Shown one piece after another: positions 23,303-35,506 of a stretch of DNA of 64,000 nt (the stretch's first letter is position 1; each line of letters opens with the position of its first letter). Location of the stretch: the NCBI GenBank assembly GCA_963966185.1, contig CAWZYM010000399.1:361001-425000 (forward strand), written 5' to 3'. The notes under the pieces were generated by a model, which saw only the letters and a list, made by a program, of their open reading frames with translations, was not told the origin of the DNA and searched no databases. The position numbers were made by a program, and so were the translations under genes. This stretch comes from Rhabditoides inermis. Taxonomy: Eukaryota; Nematoda; Chromadorea; Rhabditida; Rhabditidae.

Positions 23303-26300
23303 CTGGGCGCGACTCACCTGTCCGGCCTGGTGCACCTCGACGCTTTGCGAGTTGGGCGCGGCCGGGTCTGCCGGGTTCACCGTCGACACGTTGCGCAGCT
23401 CCGACGACACCACTCCGATCGGCATGCCGCACAGGCGCGCGCGTCCCGCTGAAATGGAGAGAGGTTACACCATTCAAGAAACACAGCACTCACCGATGAT
23501 GGTCTTTGCCCAGTCGTTCATGATCTCGTCGAACGAGTTCGAGTCGCAGATGCCGCTCGTGGAGGTGGAGTCGCGCGAGTCGATCAGCTGGCGCACGTCG
23601 TACGCCTTGTTCGGCTCCACCTCGAACTCCACGGGGCGACGCTCGCTGTCCCGGCCGAACGGCTGCTGGTAGGGGAAGTCGACCGTCTGCGTCGGCAGGT
23701 AGCCCATCCACTGCACAATCTTGCAGATGCCGTCAAAGTCGTCGTTGACGACGGCATGGGTGACGCCGTTCTTGAACATGATCTGGATGCCTCCGAGCTG
23801 GTTGTTCGACGTGTAAACCTCCTTGCCGAGCAGCGTGTTCAGTGCCGGCGCTCCGGTGAGGATGATGTGGGACGACTTGGCCTGCACGATCCTGTGCGCC
23901 AGACGGGCAGTGTACGCTCCGATACCCACCGTCCTTCCGGTCACGAAACAGTAGGTGGGCACCTCGTCGTACGCAGCGGAAGTCTCTCCGGCGATGAGAC
24001 CCGATCCCTGCAGGTTCTCCACACCAATGTTCTCCTCCTTCTTTCCGACCACCGCGCGCAGGCGGAGCGTGCCGTTGGGCAGCTTGTCGTAGACGATCTG
24101 CTCCTTGAGCCGCTCCTCCTCGCTGCCGTCCACGTAGAGGTACTCAAAGCCCTCCTCCGGACGCTCGCTGTCCTTGAACTTGGCGCGGAACACCTTGCTC
24201 ACCTCCTCGGCGAGACCGATGCGCGCGCCCGAGTTGGAGGAGACGTTGACGCGGGGGATCTTGTGCTTGCGCGAGTACTCGGACGCCAGCGAGTACACCT
24301 CGTCTTCGGGGGTGGCAAAGGAGCCCGACTGGAAGGTGATGTCGTTCGAGATCACCACCACCGGGTAGCCGAGCGGCTTCTCCGGGGTGTAGAGCTTGAG
24401 CTGCCACGCGACCACGCCCGCCTCGTTGTTGCAGTTGTCCGCGCGGTGCTTCAGCTCCTCCGCGTTCGTCACCTTCACCAGCTCGCCGTCCTGCAAAACG
24501 AGTGGTAAACAATGTAAACAACAACAACAAACAACAACCCACCTTGACCACCAGCTCCTCCTCGTCGAAAAACTGCCTGTAGTCGCTGTTGTCAAAGGCC
24601 TCCTGCTGCTTGGCGGTGAGCTTGGCGAACTGCGCGGCGAAGAGCGGCTCAGAGTCGGCGAGCTTGCGCCACTCCTCCAGACACGCTCGTCCGAACAGGG
24701 TGGGGAAGTCGTAGACGTACGTGGTGCCGTTCATCCTCGTCGACGCGCGCTTCTTCTCAATCTTCTTGATGAGCGGGTGCGGCTGGAGCTCGTTGGCGTA
24801 CAGCTGGTGCGAGAGCTTCTTGGCCACCACGCCGCCCTTGTACTCGTCGTACACTCCGAATTCGGGAGTGACTCCCGTCTCATCGAGGAACTTGACGCGG
24901 CGCTTCACCAGCCGGCTCGCGTCCGTCTTGGCGTACACCACCTCCACTTCGGTGACGTGGTGCTTGAAGAGAATCTCGCGCTGCTGCTTCACCGCCGTCT
25001 CGAACACGTCGTCGAGCGCGTCCTCAAACTCGCCGGTGAAGGTGGCGGGCAGCTTGGGGAAGGTGACGTGGAGGAGCACGTGGTTGCCGACGTAGATGGC
25101 CTTGCGGCCCTTGCGCATCGCCACGTTGATCTCGCCGCACGCCGCGTCCAGCTGAGCCACCACGATCGACTCGATCTGAATACACAGTAGTTGGTACAGT
25201 ATACAGTGGTTTGATACCGTACCTCTTCGAAATCGACCTCCTCGTTCTCATCCTTTCGGATCGGCACCTCGACAATCTCGCGCACAAACAGCTTGGCGAA
25301 TCTAGAATGGGCAAATTTGCATATTTCATGTTCAAGCACACATAAACATCCAGCCACCGCATGCCTGGTTAGATATATCAGCCAGGGGTAGTACTATAAA
25401 GACACACTAAACAAGTCTATCTAGAGAGCATTTCTAGCCGACACCAGAAATCCCCTTCTCTGTCTACTTCTCACTTCATGTTCAGAGCTTCGAGGGGTGT
25501 CGAGCCGCTAAAACGTCATTATGTGAAAAAAAACAGTAATCACAAATAAAAAAAAGTGAACGTACTTCTTGTCGGGGTCGTCGTGGCGGTAGATGTGGAG
25601 GTTGGAGAGGCGGTTCGACACGAGCTGCACGTCCTGCGGCAAACGCCACAGCTCCAGCTTCTTCGAGCCGAGCAGATCGACCTAGACGGTAAACGTAAAC
25701 AACAAACATGCAAGATAACAAACAAACAAACAAACAATCAAACGCACCTGCATCATGGGCTTGTTCTGGTTGCAGACGAGGACACGGGCGCAGGTGCGCA
25801 CTGCGGGGATGGCGGCGTTCATGGCAGACTGGAGGGCGGAGGCGGCCGTCTCGGCGATCGCCACGTGCGCCTCGTCCTGCTGGTCGTGGCGCGGCACCTC
25901 CTGCAACCACATACCGTAACCAGTGACCGAATATACTGTACTGTAATACACTACAGTAACCCCTCACTGTCCTCACCTCAAGCATCTCCTCCCGGGTGGC
26001 GGCGAGTCGGTCGACGGCGGTGCCAGCCGTTGGCTGCTCCACGTTGACGAGGAGGGTGAGCTTGAGGCTGGCCTTGCGGCCGTTGGCCTTCACCCCGAGC
26101 GTGGTGTACTTGTCGACGAGGCCCTTGCCGAGCGCCGCCGCGTCCACACACGTGGTGAACTGCTCCGCCGGCACCGAAAACTTGACGATCGACACGTACT
26201 GCGAGTTGTCGCCCTTGCACATCATGTGGTGCCTAAACTCAGTCACAGTTAGATCGAGGACCACCCACGAAGCCTCCTCCTCTAACTCACACAGGATCGG

Positions 26301-29300
26301 TCGCGTCGACGGCAAAGTCGTAGACGGTCGCCTTGACGCCGTTGCCGAGAGCGAGCTCGCTCTGCTGGATCTCACTGAAAAAAATGACGTCACAAGCTTT
26401 GTGGGTGGTCGCCACAAGACTCACGTGGTGGCAAAGTGCAGGCCGATGTAGGTGCGCACCGCGTAGTCGGCGAGAACGTCGTCAAAGAAGAACTCGTGGA
26501 TCACCTAAACGTCAAAAATGTACTTTTATCGGTTTAGTTACCCAAGTCTGAGGTTGTTTGCGCCTCAAGCTACAGTAATGCGAACAAGTGAAGCTCACCT
26601 TGTGCAGCCAGGGGATGTTCTTGGGGGCGCCGGCGGCGGCGTCCTTGTGCTTCTGGAGCAGCTCCTTGAGCTCCTTCACCGCCTCGTCCACCGACAGCAC
26701 AGACTTGGCGTCGCGCGCAGCCAGCGGCACCTCCTGCAGGTCCATCACCGACTGAAAAGAGAACGTCATCACTCATCATAGCTATTCAATTTTTCATTTC
26801 ATTGTACAAATTGCAGAAAACCCAAAGACAGAGTGATAATACTGAGGAGGGTGGGGTAAAACGGGATGAGCTACTTACTGCGATCCGTTTCCCTCCGCTC
26901 ACCTTGTTAAGGAACTTTCCTAATCGTTATTCTGTTCATTTTCCCTCTTCGCACTCACCTTGTTGAGGAACTTGCGGTACTTGATGCGGGTGTTCTTGCT
27001 CTGCAGCAGCCGGCACTCGAGAGACACGTCGTCCGTGTGGAACATGTTGCCAATGTCGCGCAGGTTGTCCGCCAGCGGCGCCACCAGGTGCATACCGCGC
27101 TTCTCCACTCCCTAAACTAGTGATTAGGACCCCCCACGAAGCCCCGAGACCACCCACGAAACCCACCTTGAGCAGCGCAATCAAGAATTTGTTCTTGTTC
27201 TTGAGCTGCGCGTGCGAGTAGATCACCTTCACCACACGCTCCTTGTCCGACGGGAACTAGAATGGATAGTTGAAAAAGGAAATGAAGCAATTAAAAATAC
27301 ATTATAAACACTTTCCAGATATTTTCTCACCTTCTCGTTGAGCATGGCGACAGCGTCGTCGTACTGCCGGCCCTCGAAGAACTCCTCGCACTGCTTGTAC
27401 TCGTCCAGCAGCTGGTTCAGCACCGAGCAAGTGTTGGACAGGATGCCGTGCTCGAACCTACATCAGTTATTTCAATCCCCCATTAGGTTTCAAGCATCCG
27501 GATCAGATGATTCTTGTGCTTGTCTCACGGTTTTCGCAATCCATACCAAATCACGCCTAATCCCTTCTTTCCTTCCTATCACGGGGTTATCAGCTGATCG
27601 GGCGCGATTAGTCTCCAGCAGCTGGAATCCCCCCTAACCCATACACACGAAGAGAGATAGGCATGGGGTGAGAGTCCGCGCGCTCTTTTGCCCAATTGCC
27701 GTCTGCGCTCTGCTATGGCGCGATGCTCACAGAGCGATAAGCGAAATAGACGTCCCACCCGATACTGTACTCTTGAAAGTGAACGCTGCTGGCTAGCACT
27801 ACGCAGCGTCCGATTACCGACCATAAATCATATTTAATCATATGTCGTGGAGACATAAATATGTACAGTAACCCAACAAAGTACAACACTCACTTCTCGC
27901 AGGTGGTGTAGAGTGTGTTGCAGACCGCCTTGGCCGTCTCGAACGCCGAGTGCTCGATCGTGCCAAAGTACTCGTCGATGATGGAACGGACCTAAAAGAC
28001 GTCAATGAGAGAGAGGGAGAGGGATACAGAGATTGTCTCTCTCACCTGCTGGAACACGCCCATGTTGATGTTCTCAGCCTCCACGGCGGCGCGGATGCGG
28101 CGCGAGAACGAGTCAGGCAGGCGGGCGAGCATCGGGGTCATGGCCGTCTTGAGGAGCGCGTAGGGCAGAGTAGTCGACTGGAGCGCGCTGAACAGCTCCT
28201 CCACCAGACCCGCCATGTCCGTCTCGGCCGGAATCGAACCGTTCAGCACGTTCACGCACTTCTGCAAACAAAACAGATATAAACACAATACATAACAAGT
28301 AAAAAAAACAAGTAAACAAACAAAACAAAAACCACTCACGTCGTAGGTGAGTCCGTACTGCTTGACCTCGCTGACGTTCTTCTCGCTGTCGGGGCGCACC
28401 GCCCACTCGGCGAATTCCTCGGTGAACGGCTTGGGCTTGTACTTCTCCGAGTCCTTCTGGTCGACGAGGCGGGCGATGACGCTGCCCGGGTATAGCAGGT
28501 CGCCCTCCTTGGCCACGTACTCGAGCCGGCCGGGCGCCTTCTTCACCTCCACGTTGAACACCAGCTTCATCGACTCGACGGCGGCGTAGATGGCGCCCAC
28601 GCCGACCCACTCCTTGTCCTTCTTCTTGTACGACAGCAGCTTGCCGGTGTAGGGCGACTTGAGGATGGTGGGGTCGTTGTCCTTCTCGAACACCACCAGC
28701 GACCGCCCGATCATCACCTGCAACACCCGCGGTGAAAACGGCTCAACACGATTTGACTCACATGCGCGTTCTCTTCATATTCAATCAACTTCAACGAAGA
28801 AATCGAGGAAAAGACAAAGGAAAGATTACTGTACCTTGAATTTGTCGCTCGTCTCCTCGAGGTGGCAAGTGTATGACTTCTCCTTGTGGGTGACGAGCAG
28901 GCTGCCGTCTCCGAGCAGTCGGATCTCCACGCTCGTCTTCGAGTTGTTGAGGGTGATGTTGTAGTTGATGGGGCCGCTGCGGGTCACCGTCAGCTTGAAG
29001 ATCTGCATATCCTTGACCAGGTCGAACACAAACGTCTCGTTCAGGTCGTTCGTCGGCAGAATCTGAAGGACGGATCAGCGTATCTCTCTCTCTCTCTCTC
29101 TCTCTCTGTCCCTCTCTCTCTCTCTCTCTCTCTCTCTTCTCACCTGTCCGTTCTCAACTGCCGTCCTGAAGTTGGTGAATGAGGAGGTGACGCGAGCGTG
29201 TCCAATCACAGCCGACGAAACAGCGATCATCTCGTGCTTCGGGAGAGGAGGCTTCTGAACATCATCACATGAGAAACAGCGAATCCACAAGAAGGACGTA

Positions 29301-30177
29301 CCTGGAGGACCTGGTTGGCGATCCTGTTGTCGAGCCACTGCGTGTTGAACTTGTTCTCGGTGAAGTCGGGCTCCTTGAGCAGGTCGACGAGGTACATCAC
29401 CTGCGACTTGAACGTGGCGCGCAGCTCCAGTTCCTGCAGAGCGCAAAGCAGCACCGACACCGCCTCGTGACTGCAAGCGACACGTAAACAAACAAACAAA
29501 CAAAAAGAAAACACTCACCGAGTCCTTCCCTTGGCGAAGAGATGTCCAAACTGCGAGTCGGCAAACTCGTGCACCTTTCCGGACGAGGAGACGGAGAAGT
29601 AGCCCCACACATTCTGTGCCGACCGGAAGTTGAGCACCTCCACGGCACCCGTCGACGGGCGGAAAAAGTCCTCCGGGTCCTGCAACGATTGTCTTGTCTC
29701 TCTCGCTCTGCCTATTAGCACCTTCTTTCACACTAGTCTCGAAAAAAGAAGTGCACACGCATGGGGAGTGAGAGGGGAGAGAGTGCACCCGACGGCGGCT
29801 GACCTAGATTTGATCTGCGATCAATCTCTCTCACTGGCTGGCTGGCGCGCGCGCGTCTCACTCGTGCATTGCAGACATAATAGATATCCGGGGATAAGAT
29901 CAATGCACCCTGTGAGTGAGTGTGACACATACAGGGTGGGCGTGTGGAATGCGCCCCTCCCGCGCTCAATCAATCGAAAGCGACGACGACGACGACGTCG
30001 ACAAGAGAACGCGGGCGAGCGTGAGAGAGAGAAAGTAAGAGAGAGAGAAAGAGAGAGAGAAAGTGAGCGAGAGTGTGTGAGAGAGATCACGCTATATCGT
30101 TGAGGATGAGGATACATAGAAAGTCGGTATGTGACCAATCAAACTATAGATACATGAAAGCGAAAGGGACACAACAC

Positions 30178-30224
<47 letters not shown>

Positions 30225-31056
30225 CTCGGAAGTGATACGAGCAGCGATGACCGCATATCCAGGATCCGATCGCACCACCTCCTCGGGGAGTGAAGTCGTG
30301 CCGTATCTCTCCAGGCCTGCAACTCGTTAATATTCATAAATCATCATATTTTCATTTATTTATAAAACCTCAGAAATGATGACCCACCCAATCCCGGTGT
30401 CATACATCAATCACACCCCTCAATCGCTTATCAGCGTCTAATCAGATCATAACAAACCGCGGTTAGCACCAAAAATATGATACGAAACTGTCAAACATAG
30501 AAATCTAACAAGCAGAGCAACAAATAAACAGGTAAATAAACAAACAAACAACGCACCGTAGAAGAGACGGATGTCAACGATTCGGTGGAGGGGCAGACCC
30601 ATAGCGATCTGCAGCTGGATGGCCGGGATGTTGATACTCGCGAGCATCTCCGTGCACGGGTGCTCCACCTAGAGGAAACGGGTAAACAAACAAACAAGTA
30701 AACAAACAAACGAACACACCTGTAGTCTGGGGTTGAGCTCGAGGAAGTAGTACTTGTCCTCGGAGGGGAGGTACATGTACTCGACCGTACCCGCAGACTC
30801 GTACCCGACCAGCTTGGCAATCTTCACAGCGTCCTGCAAAGCGAGGGAGTAAACAACATGTGAACAACAACAAACAAGAGAATAAACAACATGTAAAAAA
30901 CAACAGGTAAACAAACGCACCGTCTGCATGTTCTTGAGCGTCTCCGGGCTGGCGATGCTCGCCGGCGCCTCCTCAATGATCTTCTGGCAACGCCTCTGGA
31001 TCGAGCAGTCGCGAGTGAAGATCGGGATCACAGTGTCGTACCTGAAGGAGTGTTCG

Positions 31057-31100
<44 letters not shown>

Positions 31101-33340
31101 TCTCCCTCACCTGTCAGCGATGAGCTGCACCTCAATGTGGCGCGCGTTCTCCACACACTTCATGAGGAAGATCGGGGATCCGGGAACCTCGGTCTAGAAC
31201 GACACAGTTTGTAAGCACAGTTCACCCACAAGTGTGCATGTCACTCACCTGAACCTGCACAAAGTTCTCCTTGAAGTCGGCCTCGTTCTTGCACTTGCGG
31301 ATTCCCTTGCCACCGCCACCTTCCGACGCTTTGATCTAAACACTTCAATGTATTTTCCATTTACTAATTCCCCCACTATCCCTGACCCCCGCTTCCGGTC
31401 GGCATATATCACCGCCTCATTATCACTCCCTCTATCACTCTCTCGCATCTCGCCATTGTTCATGCGGGGGTGATAAGCTATCACGCGGGCCGATCAACGC
31501 AACGCCGGAGAGCGGAGAGCAACGAGGAACAAAAACACACATCGCCTTCTGATCTCAAGCATTGCAAAACCGCGAAAGAGCGGCACTCAATGAAAGAAAA
31601 AGCATTCCATTGTAACGAGAGCGGCGGAGCATGACACATATCAACATCGCAAATACCATCGAGAGAATGAGAAGGACAGGAAATATGATAGGAAAACATA
31701 ATCGAGCGACTCACCATCATGGGATAGCCGATCTTGTGTGTGTCGAGGGCGCGGAGTCCCTCGTAGAGATCCGAGACGCACGCCTTGTTGAAGAGCTCCT
31801 GTCCCACCGACAGGTACTCGCCCTTCTGGTCCTCCAGATCCAATCGCAGACCCGAACCCGACCACTCGATCGTCGGAATGTCGAGCGTCTACAAACCATG
31901 ATATGCAAATTAACAGAATCAATAACTCAAGAATATGCAAATCTCGACTCACCTGTGCGATGATGGTGGATGCGATCTTGTCTCCGAGGGAGAACATTGC
32001 CGACGCCGGAGGGCCGATGAAGACAATGTTCTTCTCCTTGAGAGCCGAGGGCAGAGCGGGGTTCTCGGAAGCGTGGCCCCATCCGGCCCACACTGCGTCT
32101 ACCTGCAAGAAACTTGTTACTGTACTGCTCCCCCACATTGTTTAGTTGCAAAACCGCGCCACTGGAAGCATCACCTCACTGTCTCCCCTATCAGCCCAAC
32201 AAAACACCAGAGATATGAACGTAGTACCATTCAGACCCCCCCCCCAACAAATAAGAGTCTGCAGCAAAAAAAAACACATGCACAACCTTCCGATCGCCAA
32301 TCGAACGTTTTTGAACGCGCCACTCTATAACGCTCCGAAAACATGTCTCGAACGAGGCAGGAGTCATTTTTCACGAGACACCGCGCGCGCAACACTCACG
32401 TGCCTCGGCAACAATCATTTCTTCTTTTCCATGCATCCATACAGCACATACACACACAGTCCACACAGTGCATATCTCTCACGACAATCTCGCAGCGAAC
32501 GCGACACGGTGCAGCAGCGCGCGGCGAGCGCCACTCTAGTCTCACTACCGCGCGCCAACAAGTGAAAGTGGTCGAACTGCAAACCGGCGGCGGCGGCGGC
32601 GGTGGCGAGCCACCCCACGCACGCACGCACGCCAGTCATGCAACATTCCACGAGACAAGGGGAAGAAAGAAAGACGACACTCACGTTCTGTTCAACGGCG
32701 TGCTGCACAATCTCGTCGACGTTGGCGTAGTTGTTGCGGTTGTCGCCGCCGGGGGATACGACAAACTTGTCCGCCATCTTGATGTACTCTGCAACCACAC
32801 CTCTTTTGTCAAATTCTCATATCCTCATCATCCCCTCGTTTCGCTTCACCCTTTGCCCTGTGTTAGTCACCCCACTCTGTCGAGATCACAGACGCCGCTC
32901 TCTGTCTCTCTCACTGCCCAAGTTTGGAATCAAGGAACGATCACATATAGTTATCACTCCTGCCGATCTGTACTTGTCTCGGTCTCTATCGATCGTCCTT
33001 GGCATGGGGGAGAGAGCGGAGAGGAGTGAGCGCGTGGAGAGAGCGCGCGACGCGGAAGAGACGCGAGGGCATGAGCGCGCGGCGAGAGTGAGCGAGTGGA
33101 GAGAGAGAGAAAGAGTGACCGGAGGGGATCGATCGCCGGTGCGCCCCCGGACATTCAAGGACGGCGCGGCTCGGTTGCATGCCCGACTTGGACACGGGGT
33201 CAGATTCCCACACAGTGTCACCCCGCACCGACTCGGATCAGAGCGCCCGCGCAGTCTCGCGGCGACTCGCGCAACCCGGCTGGCGGCAACCACGCGGGTC
33301 GAGCGCGCGCCAAGAATACACTCTAGCGGCGGTGGTGAGT

Positions 33341-33381
<41 letters not shown>

Positions 33382-34737
33382 AATAAACACGGAACACACA
33401 CACGCACTCACGCCATTCGTAAGACGCGACGTAATCAGTGAATCATTGATATGGCAAGGGCGAATGGGTAGGCGCGTACCTGCGTTCGAGTTCATCTCCT
33501 GTTCGGTGGTCATGGCGATGAACTTGATGAGTCTGTCGTCGCGGAAGAGCTGCATGAGCAGCTTGCGGATAGAGTTGATCGCCTTCACTGCCGCGATTCC
33601 GTTCGTCGCAATCAGAATCTAGAAACCACACATCTAGAAACGCCACAAATAGTCACACCTATACCAGTGCATGCGAGAGGCAACAGTAATAGCGAAACTG
33701 TGAACCGTATGCAAATGCGTGAGCCTCTTCTCACCTTTCTGATAGGGCGGCGCTTGTTCTCGTGTTCGACGAACTTCTGTAGGAACTCTTCCATGTTGGG
33801 GAACACCTGGAACAGTTAGCATAAACAATGATGCGCAACAAACAGTAAGTCTCTCGGTGTACAAAATTAGTATGGAATTCACCTGGTCACCCTGATGGAT
33901 CTTGTTTTTGAGTCCATGACCGTAGTCACTCATGTGAATCGTGCGGCGATCCATGCCGAATCTGCAAGCGACCGCCGAGTACAGTACGCAGTAACCAAAC
34001 AGTATAACTACTCAACACAAACTACTAAACAGTAATGAGTTAAGAGAGAGAGAGAGGGCGACGAGTCGCGCCGCCCGCACACGCATACATAGGGGATGGT
34101 TGGAGACGGGATGGATGGATGGATGGTGTGGGATGAGCGCCCCGCCCCCTCCGGTGCGACAGTGCCCGGTCGCTCGCTCGCTCGCTCGCCGCACCGCCTC
34201 TGCGCCCTCTCACCCCCGGCGCGCGACCGCCCCACTCTCTCGCCACACCGCCACCGCCCTGACGCTCTCCGCCTAGCCACTTCCAGGCAGAGTGAGAGAG
34301 ATAGAGAGAGAGAGACAGTGTCGCGATAAGAAAGATCACCTCACGCCACCCCCCTACTGCCCGTTTGTGCGCCGCGTGTGTGTGTGTGTGTGTGTCTGTT
34401 GTGCCTTTCATGCAGAAAATTAGCATAACTTGCACAATTGGCTGCGAATACAACAGCGCGCCGCGCGCGGAAAACAATAACCGGCAATCGCGCGCAAACA
34501 CGACGAGAGACACAACAAAAGCACTCACTTTGCCGGAAGAGGTGTCGAGGTGGTGGGAGTCTGCGGGGGCGATAGCGGCTCGAGCGGAGGACGCGTCCGG
34601 CCTGCAACCATCATTCACTCGCATCACGCCACCGCCATCGGCCCGCCGGAGCGTTGCTTCATTAACACAACGCTCCCGGGTTGTTCCTCTCGTCAGACAA
34701 CGCGATTCGACTGCGACTCACGTTGCCGGCGTGGCAT
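21388..34737 (-). CDS. acetyl-CoA carboxylase, eukaryotic multidomain type (divergent)
   Basis: Forty exons from ATG 34735-34737 to the stop at 21388 total 6765 nt, giving 2254 aa with every phase consistent. Order: N-terminal Pro-rich leader (LSPPQTPT), biotin carboxylase ([16 protein letters not shown] loop [24 protein letters not shown]), biotin carrier (VESMKLVF, Lys codon 28565-28567), central domain, and carboxyltransferase ([39 protein letters not shown]). It makes malonyl-CoA from acetyl-CoA in the cytosol for fatty-acid synthesis and elongation. Two motif changes stand out: QRRHQK of biotin carboxylases is QRRCQK (Cys codon 30987-30989), and the usual VMKM around the biotinyl lysine is SMKL. 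It may be the orthologue of C. elegans POD-2 or a second, diverged ACC. The largest coding exons are 24490-23494 and 25175-24543, in the carboxyltransferase region. Confidence 0.95.
23253..23299. repeat. (GA)n microsatellite in an ACC intron
   Basis: About 46 bp, reading CT on the coding strand, 17 bp downstream of the donor at 23317. Confidence 0.9.
26531..26552 (+). other. SL1 spliced-leader-like 22-mer in an ACC intron, antisense to the gene
   Basis: On the + strand the 22 bases match the canonical nematode SL1 leader (from memory) at 20 positions, differing at position 7 (A to G) and 18 (T to C). They are followed by GTTG, as an SL donor would be, and TGAGG...CCTCA downstream can form a short stem. 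There is no room for a full SL RNA gene: ACC exon sequence begins at 26599 and no Sm site is seen. It is probably a relic or fragment. Confidence 0.6.
29083..31096. repeat. (CT)n tracts at three ACC donors (29083-29136, 30180-30221, 31060-31096)
   Basis: Each tract reads GA on the coding strand and begins within about 20 bases of a 5' splice site (29143, 30224, 31110). Confidence 0.9.
33340..33376. repeat. (GA)n microsatellite in ACC intron 5
   Basis: A 37-bp tract in the 33479-32789 intron. Confidence 0.9.
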
Positions 34738-35506
34738 GGCTCGGTCTGACGGCCGCGGGCGCTCGGCGTGAGCAACGAGACGGGGAAGACGAGCGACGCT
34801 CACCACACGCTCACTGCATGCGCACTCACTGGGGGTGATGAGGAGAGAGACCCTGTAAGAGCGAGAGGAGAGGAAGTAAGCTGCGGGCGCGCGCGAGAAT
34901 ACACAAGCACGATCAAACACGCAACACGCGACGAGTTCACACCTCGGCTTGGAGGGAAAAAGCGCGAGGAGGTAGAGCGGTGTAGGGAGGAGGGTTCGTT
35001 TCTGGTTCGAGTCGAGAGGGGAGAAATCGAAATGAGCTGCCGGTTGCTTGGTTGTGGCGGGAGAATGGAGAATCGGGAAGAGGCAGTTGTGTATTGAGGT
35101 AGCGGCTGCTGGCAGCCTCTTTTCGCGGCGGGACCTTCTCCCTCGTCTCGCGTCTCCCCTCACTGCCCGCTCTCTGCACTCACTCACTCGCTCCCTCTCT
35201 CTCTCTCGCAAAAGATATCTCATGCAACCGATGTGAAACGGATGAAGGACACACGCCAGAAAACGCAACAACCATGCACGACACTGCGCATAAATCCTTT
35301 ATTAACATATGCCACTCAAAATATACTCAAAGTAAATTATTAAAGTGCCAAGGTGTTTGTGTGTGTGTGTGTGTGTGTGGAGTGAGGGAAGAGATAGTGA
35401 GTGTGTATGGAAAGCTGCGGAGAGAGAGATAGAGATATCACAATGAGTTTGTTGTTAGAGCTGCTAGGCGAGAAAGCTCAGTGAATGCAAAAGGGAGAGG
35501 GAGAGG
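34738..35506. other. 770-bp gap between lgl-1 and the carboxylase start
   Basis: Both flanking genes are on the minus strand. The stretch is CpG-rich near 34740-34960 and holds a (GT)n run at 35358-35379. It must carry the lgl-1 3' UTR and the carboxylase promoter or a trans-splice outron. No other gene is seen. Confidence 0.55.

Noticed and set aside
23756..25190. Long + strand frames opposite the ACC carboxyltransferase exons
   Set aside because: Shadows caused by the GC-rich third positions of the real minus-strand exons.
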